The notes under the pieces: model-generated
What the model saw: only the letters and a program-made list of their open reading frames with translations
Database searches by the model: none
Told to the model about the DNA's origin: nothing
Program-made: the position numbers and the translations under genes
Shown: in pieces, positions 62,614-64,000 of the stretch
Numbering within the stretch: the first letter of the stretch is position 1
How the letters are laid out: every line of letters begins with the position of its first letter
Origin: Paenibacillus massiliensis subsp. panacisoli DSM 21345
GTDB lineage: Bacteria; Bacillota; Bacilli; Paenibacillales; Paenibacillaceae
Direction: 5' to 3'
DNA: 64,000 nucleotides
NCBI RefSeq assembly: GCF_000426545.1
Contig: NZ_AUFO01000001.1
Span: forward strand, 248,001-312,000

Positions 62614-63096
62614 TTAGTGCGTCTGCTTAGCTTCCGTGTGATCCGTATTCTGACGCGAGTCTTGAACGATCGCCATCTCTGCTAATGCTTCAGCCATATT
62701 GCTCTGCACCTTGCTCATCTGATCCTTCACCTTCATCAGTTCGGAATCAGGTATGTGCTGGAACACTTCCTCCATAATGCCTGTGTCAATCAGATTGCTA
62801 GTAGCACGGAGAAGAGGGGGGAGATCATTTTTTTTAGGGAGAGGCAGGTCCGTGAATTCACGCAAAATCAACGTATATAGTACGTTAAGGGTACCAGCAA
62901 TCGTCTCATCATCCAGCTTATTCGCAGCTTTCAGACCCTGAAGAAGTTCAAGATACACTGAGAGCACTCGCTGAATTCCCGTATTGCGCAGTCTGGTATG
63001 GATTGTGACATCATATTTACCTAGGACCTGAATCGTTTGTTTCTCCTCAAGCCCGGAGCCAAGTTTATTTAATTCCGTTGCTGTCAATCTAGTCAA
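62614..63096 (-). CDS. Tail assembly chaperone-like protein (160 aa)
   Basis: TTG 63096 lies behind AGGAGG with a ten-base spacer. Helical protein (ATELNKLGSGLEEKQTIQVL, NTGIQRVLSVYLELLQGLKA) whose position between the tube protein and the tape measure is that of the tail assembly chaperone. The C-terminal part is charged (QNTDHTEAKQTH). No slippery frameshift site was evident before its stop. Confidence 0.65.
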   Translation of the reverse strand: MTRLTATELNKLGSGLEEKQTIQVLGKYDVTIHTRLRNTGIQRVLSVYLELLQGLKAANKLDDETIAGTLNVLYTLILREFTDLPLPKKNDLPPLLRATSNLIDTGIMEEVFQHIPDSELMKVKDQMSKVQSNMAEALAEMAIVQDSRQNTDHTEAKQTH

Positions 63097-63183
63097 AGTA
63101 GGGAAGCCTCCTTTTATATCCGTGATTATAGTAATGCTGCGTGGACACTAGCTGGCGTGGCCAACTATAGCGCTGTAAACTAT

Positions 63184-63228
63184 AAATGCCTCCAAGCCGT
63201 GCCTATTAAGGCTGACTTGGAGGCATTT
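63184..63228 (-). terminator. Hairpin between tail tube and chaperone genes
   Basis: Perfect 13-bp stem AAATGCCTCCAAG / CTTGGAGGCATTT with a partly paired 19-nt loop. No strong T run. It may reduce transcription past the highly expressed tube gene. Confidence 0.6.
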
Positions 63229-63278
63229 GCCTAGAGCTGCGTGTCAGACATGTGGACGCTTAATGCTATTTAAGGATA

Positions 63279-64000
63279 TTAATCCTCGTACAGGATTTCG
63301 TCCTTCATGACTTCGGCCCCGTCAATGCTAACTGGGAAGAGATCGAAGGTCAAACTTAGTGAAGCTGGATCACCAGTTGGGGAGTAGGTGACGGTGAAGT
63401 TAGGCTGTAGCTTTACTTTGTGGAATACTTGCTGGGAAGAGACTACGCTGCCGCCTTTTTCAGTAGCATAGATCGTGTCACCAACAATTTTAGCGTATTT
63501 CGGAAAGCCTTTTGCCGTGTAAGACAGTTTGGCCGTATCCGGTGCATTGAATTGGAAGTATACCTCTACCTCCTCACCAACCTTAACAGTAGAAGTGGGG
63601 GCTAAAGTCACCACAGTATCTTGAACAGATTCGATAGTCTGCGGTTCTGCAATTACACCATTCACATAGCTATACACAGCCACCGCACTTGTGCCGCCAA
63701 TGGGTGCCTTAGAGAGAGTAACCGTCTTTGTACCGCTGCCGCCGTCTGCGACAGTTACGACCTGAGAGCGATAGATAGCATGTTCACCTTTTACAATCGG
63801 CTCTCCGGCGAGCATGGACAGGTGCTGCAAAGTGAAGACTTGTGTTTCGATCGTCAGCTTGGAAGTTTTGTCACCGTTCCAGGAGATACGATATGGGTTG
63901 CCATCACCACCGCGGGCATAGACTGTCTCCCCGGCAAATTCGTTCGTTGTAGTCGTAGCATAGTCAAAAGTCATAATAGGCTTATTCGTCGTGAAGTCGA
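63279..64000 (-). CDS. Major tail (tube) protein, 5' end outside window
   Basis: The frame is open to the right edge (DFTTNKPIMTFDYATTTTNE), so ATG 63974 is not certainly the start and the gene is partial here. Family-like features are ETVYARGGDGNPYRISWNGD and KLTIETQVFTLQHLSMLAGE, then an Ig-like C-terminal part (VNGVIAEPQTIESVQDTVVT) and a closing block (NFTVTYSPTGDPASLSLTFD). Its place upstream of the chaperone and tape-measure genes supports the tube assignment. A hairpin follows at 63184-63228. Confidence 0.75.
   Translation of the reverse strand, partial: DFTTNKPIMTFDYATTTTNEFAGETVYARGGDGNPYRISWNGDKTSKLTIETQVFTLQHLSMLAGEPIVKGEHAIYRSQVVTVADGGSGTKTVTLSKAPIGGTSAVAVYSYVNGVIAEPQTIESVQDTVVTLAPTSTVKVGEEVEVYFQFNAPDTAKLSYTAKGFPKYAKIVGDTIYATEKGGSVVSSQQVFHKVKLQPNFTVTYSPTGDPASLSLTFDLFPVSIDGAEVMKDEILYED

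Noticed and set aside
62593..63096. Programmed frameshift joining the two tail assembly proteins
   Set aside because: The second gene has its own ribosome site 20 bp downstream and no slippery sequence with overlap is visible.

Overview
The window looks like chromosomal DNA of a Paenibacillus-type, spore-forming Firmicute. Starts are ATG, GTG or TTG behind strong AGGAGG-like sites. There is a SleB-type cortex hydrolase, a tiny YjcZ-type sporulation membrane peptide, a LutABC operon, a RhaEW-type fused rhamnose enzyme and catabolite-response (cre) sites. The genus is inferred from gene content only. The last 27 kb are a tailed-phage (prophage) tail module that runs off the right edge.

Layout. 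1-414: end of a TetR-type regulator. 562-4414: glycerate/gluconate island (GntP permease, glycerate kinase, CdaR regulator), with the same 16-bp palindrome in front of the permease and of cdaR. 4614-7705: a Cache-GGDEF diguanylate cyclase and a secreted beta-helix protein with a cre site. 7964-12060: a PLP aminotransferase, ung, and several small proteins. 12336-19504: lactaldehyde reductase and the rhamnose genes rhaEW, rhaI, rhaB and a DeoR regulator. 19695-22667: lutABC. Together these can carry L-rhamnose through rhamnulose-1-phosphate, DHAP and L-lactaldehyde to L-lactate and then pyruvate. 22929-27493: PadR regulator plus a heterodimeric ABC exporter, with twin palindromic operators in the promoter. 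27804-28587: cobalamin riboswitch in front of a small [2Fe-2S] ferredoxin-like protein. 28795-34656: quinone reductase, MarR, SleB-like hydrolase, ROK repressor with an MFS sugar permease, and an HPr-like protein without the phosphorylatable histidine. 34786-37225: a broken MORN fragment, a lipoprotein and a decayed IS30 element.

37328-64000 (minus strand): a solitary tRNA-Val(GAC) with its own promoter and terminator, then prophage tail genes. In transcription order (right to left) these are a tail tube-like protein, two assembly proteins, tape measure, Tal-like protein, a repeated block of stalk/ankyrin, PAAR-like and distal-tail (Dit) genes, and then accessory tail and fibre proteins.

Most notable: the tape-measure gene (55027-61989) is interrupted by three ORF-less group I introns (333, 411 and 327 nt), which leave two internal exons of only 79 and 75 nt. 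Splicing at the inferred sites restores one continuous 1,963-residue protein. Second is the tandem amplification and decay of the stalk/ankyrin-PAAR-Dit block, beside a Dit that appears split into two genes, one of them apparently starting at CTG.
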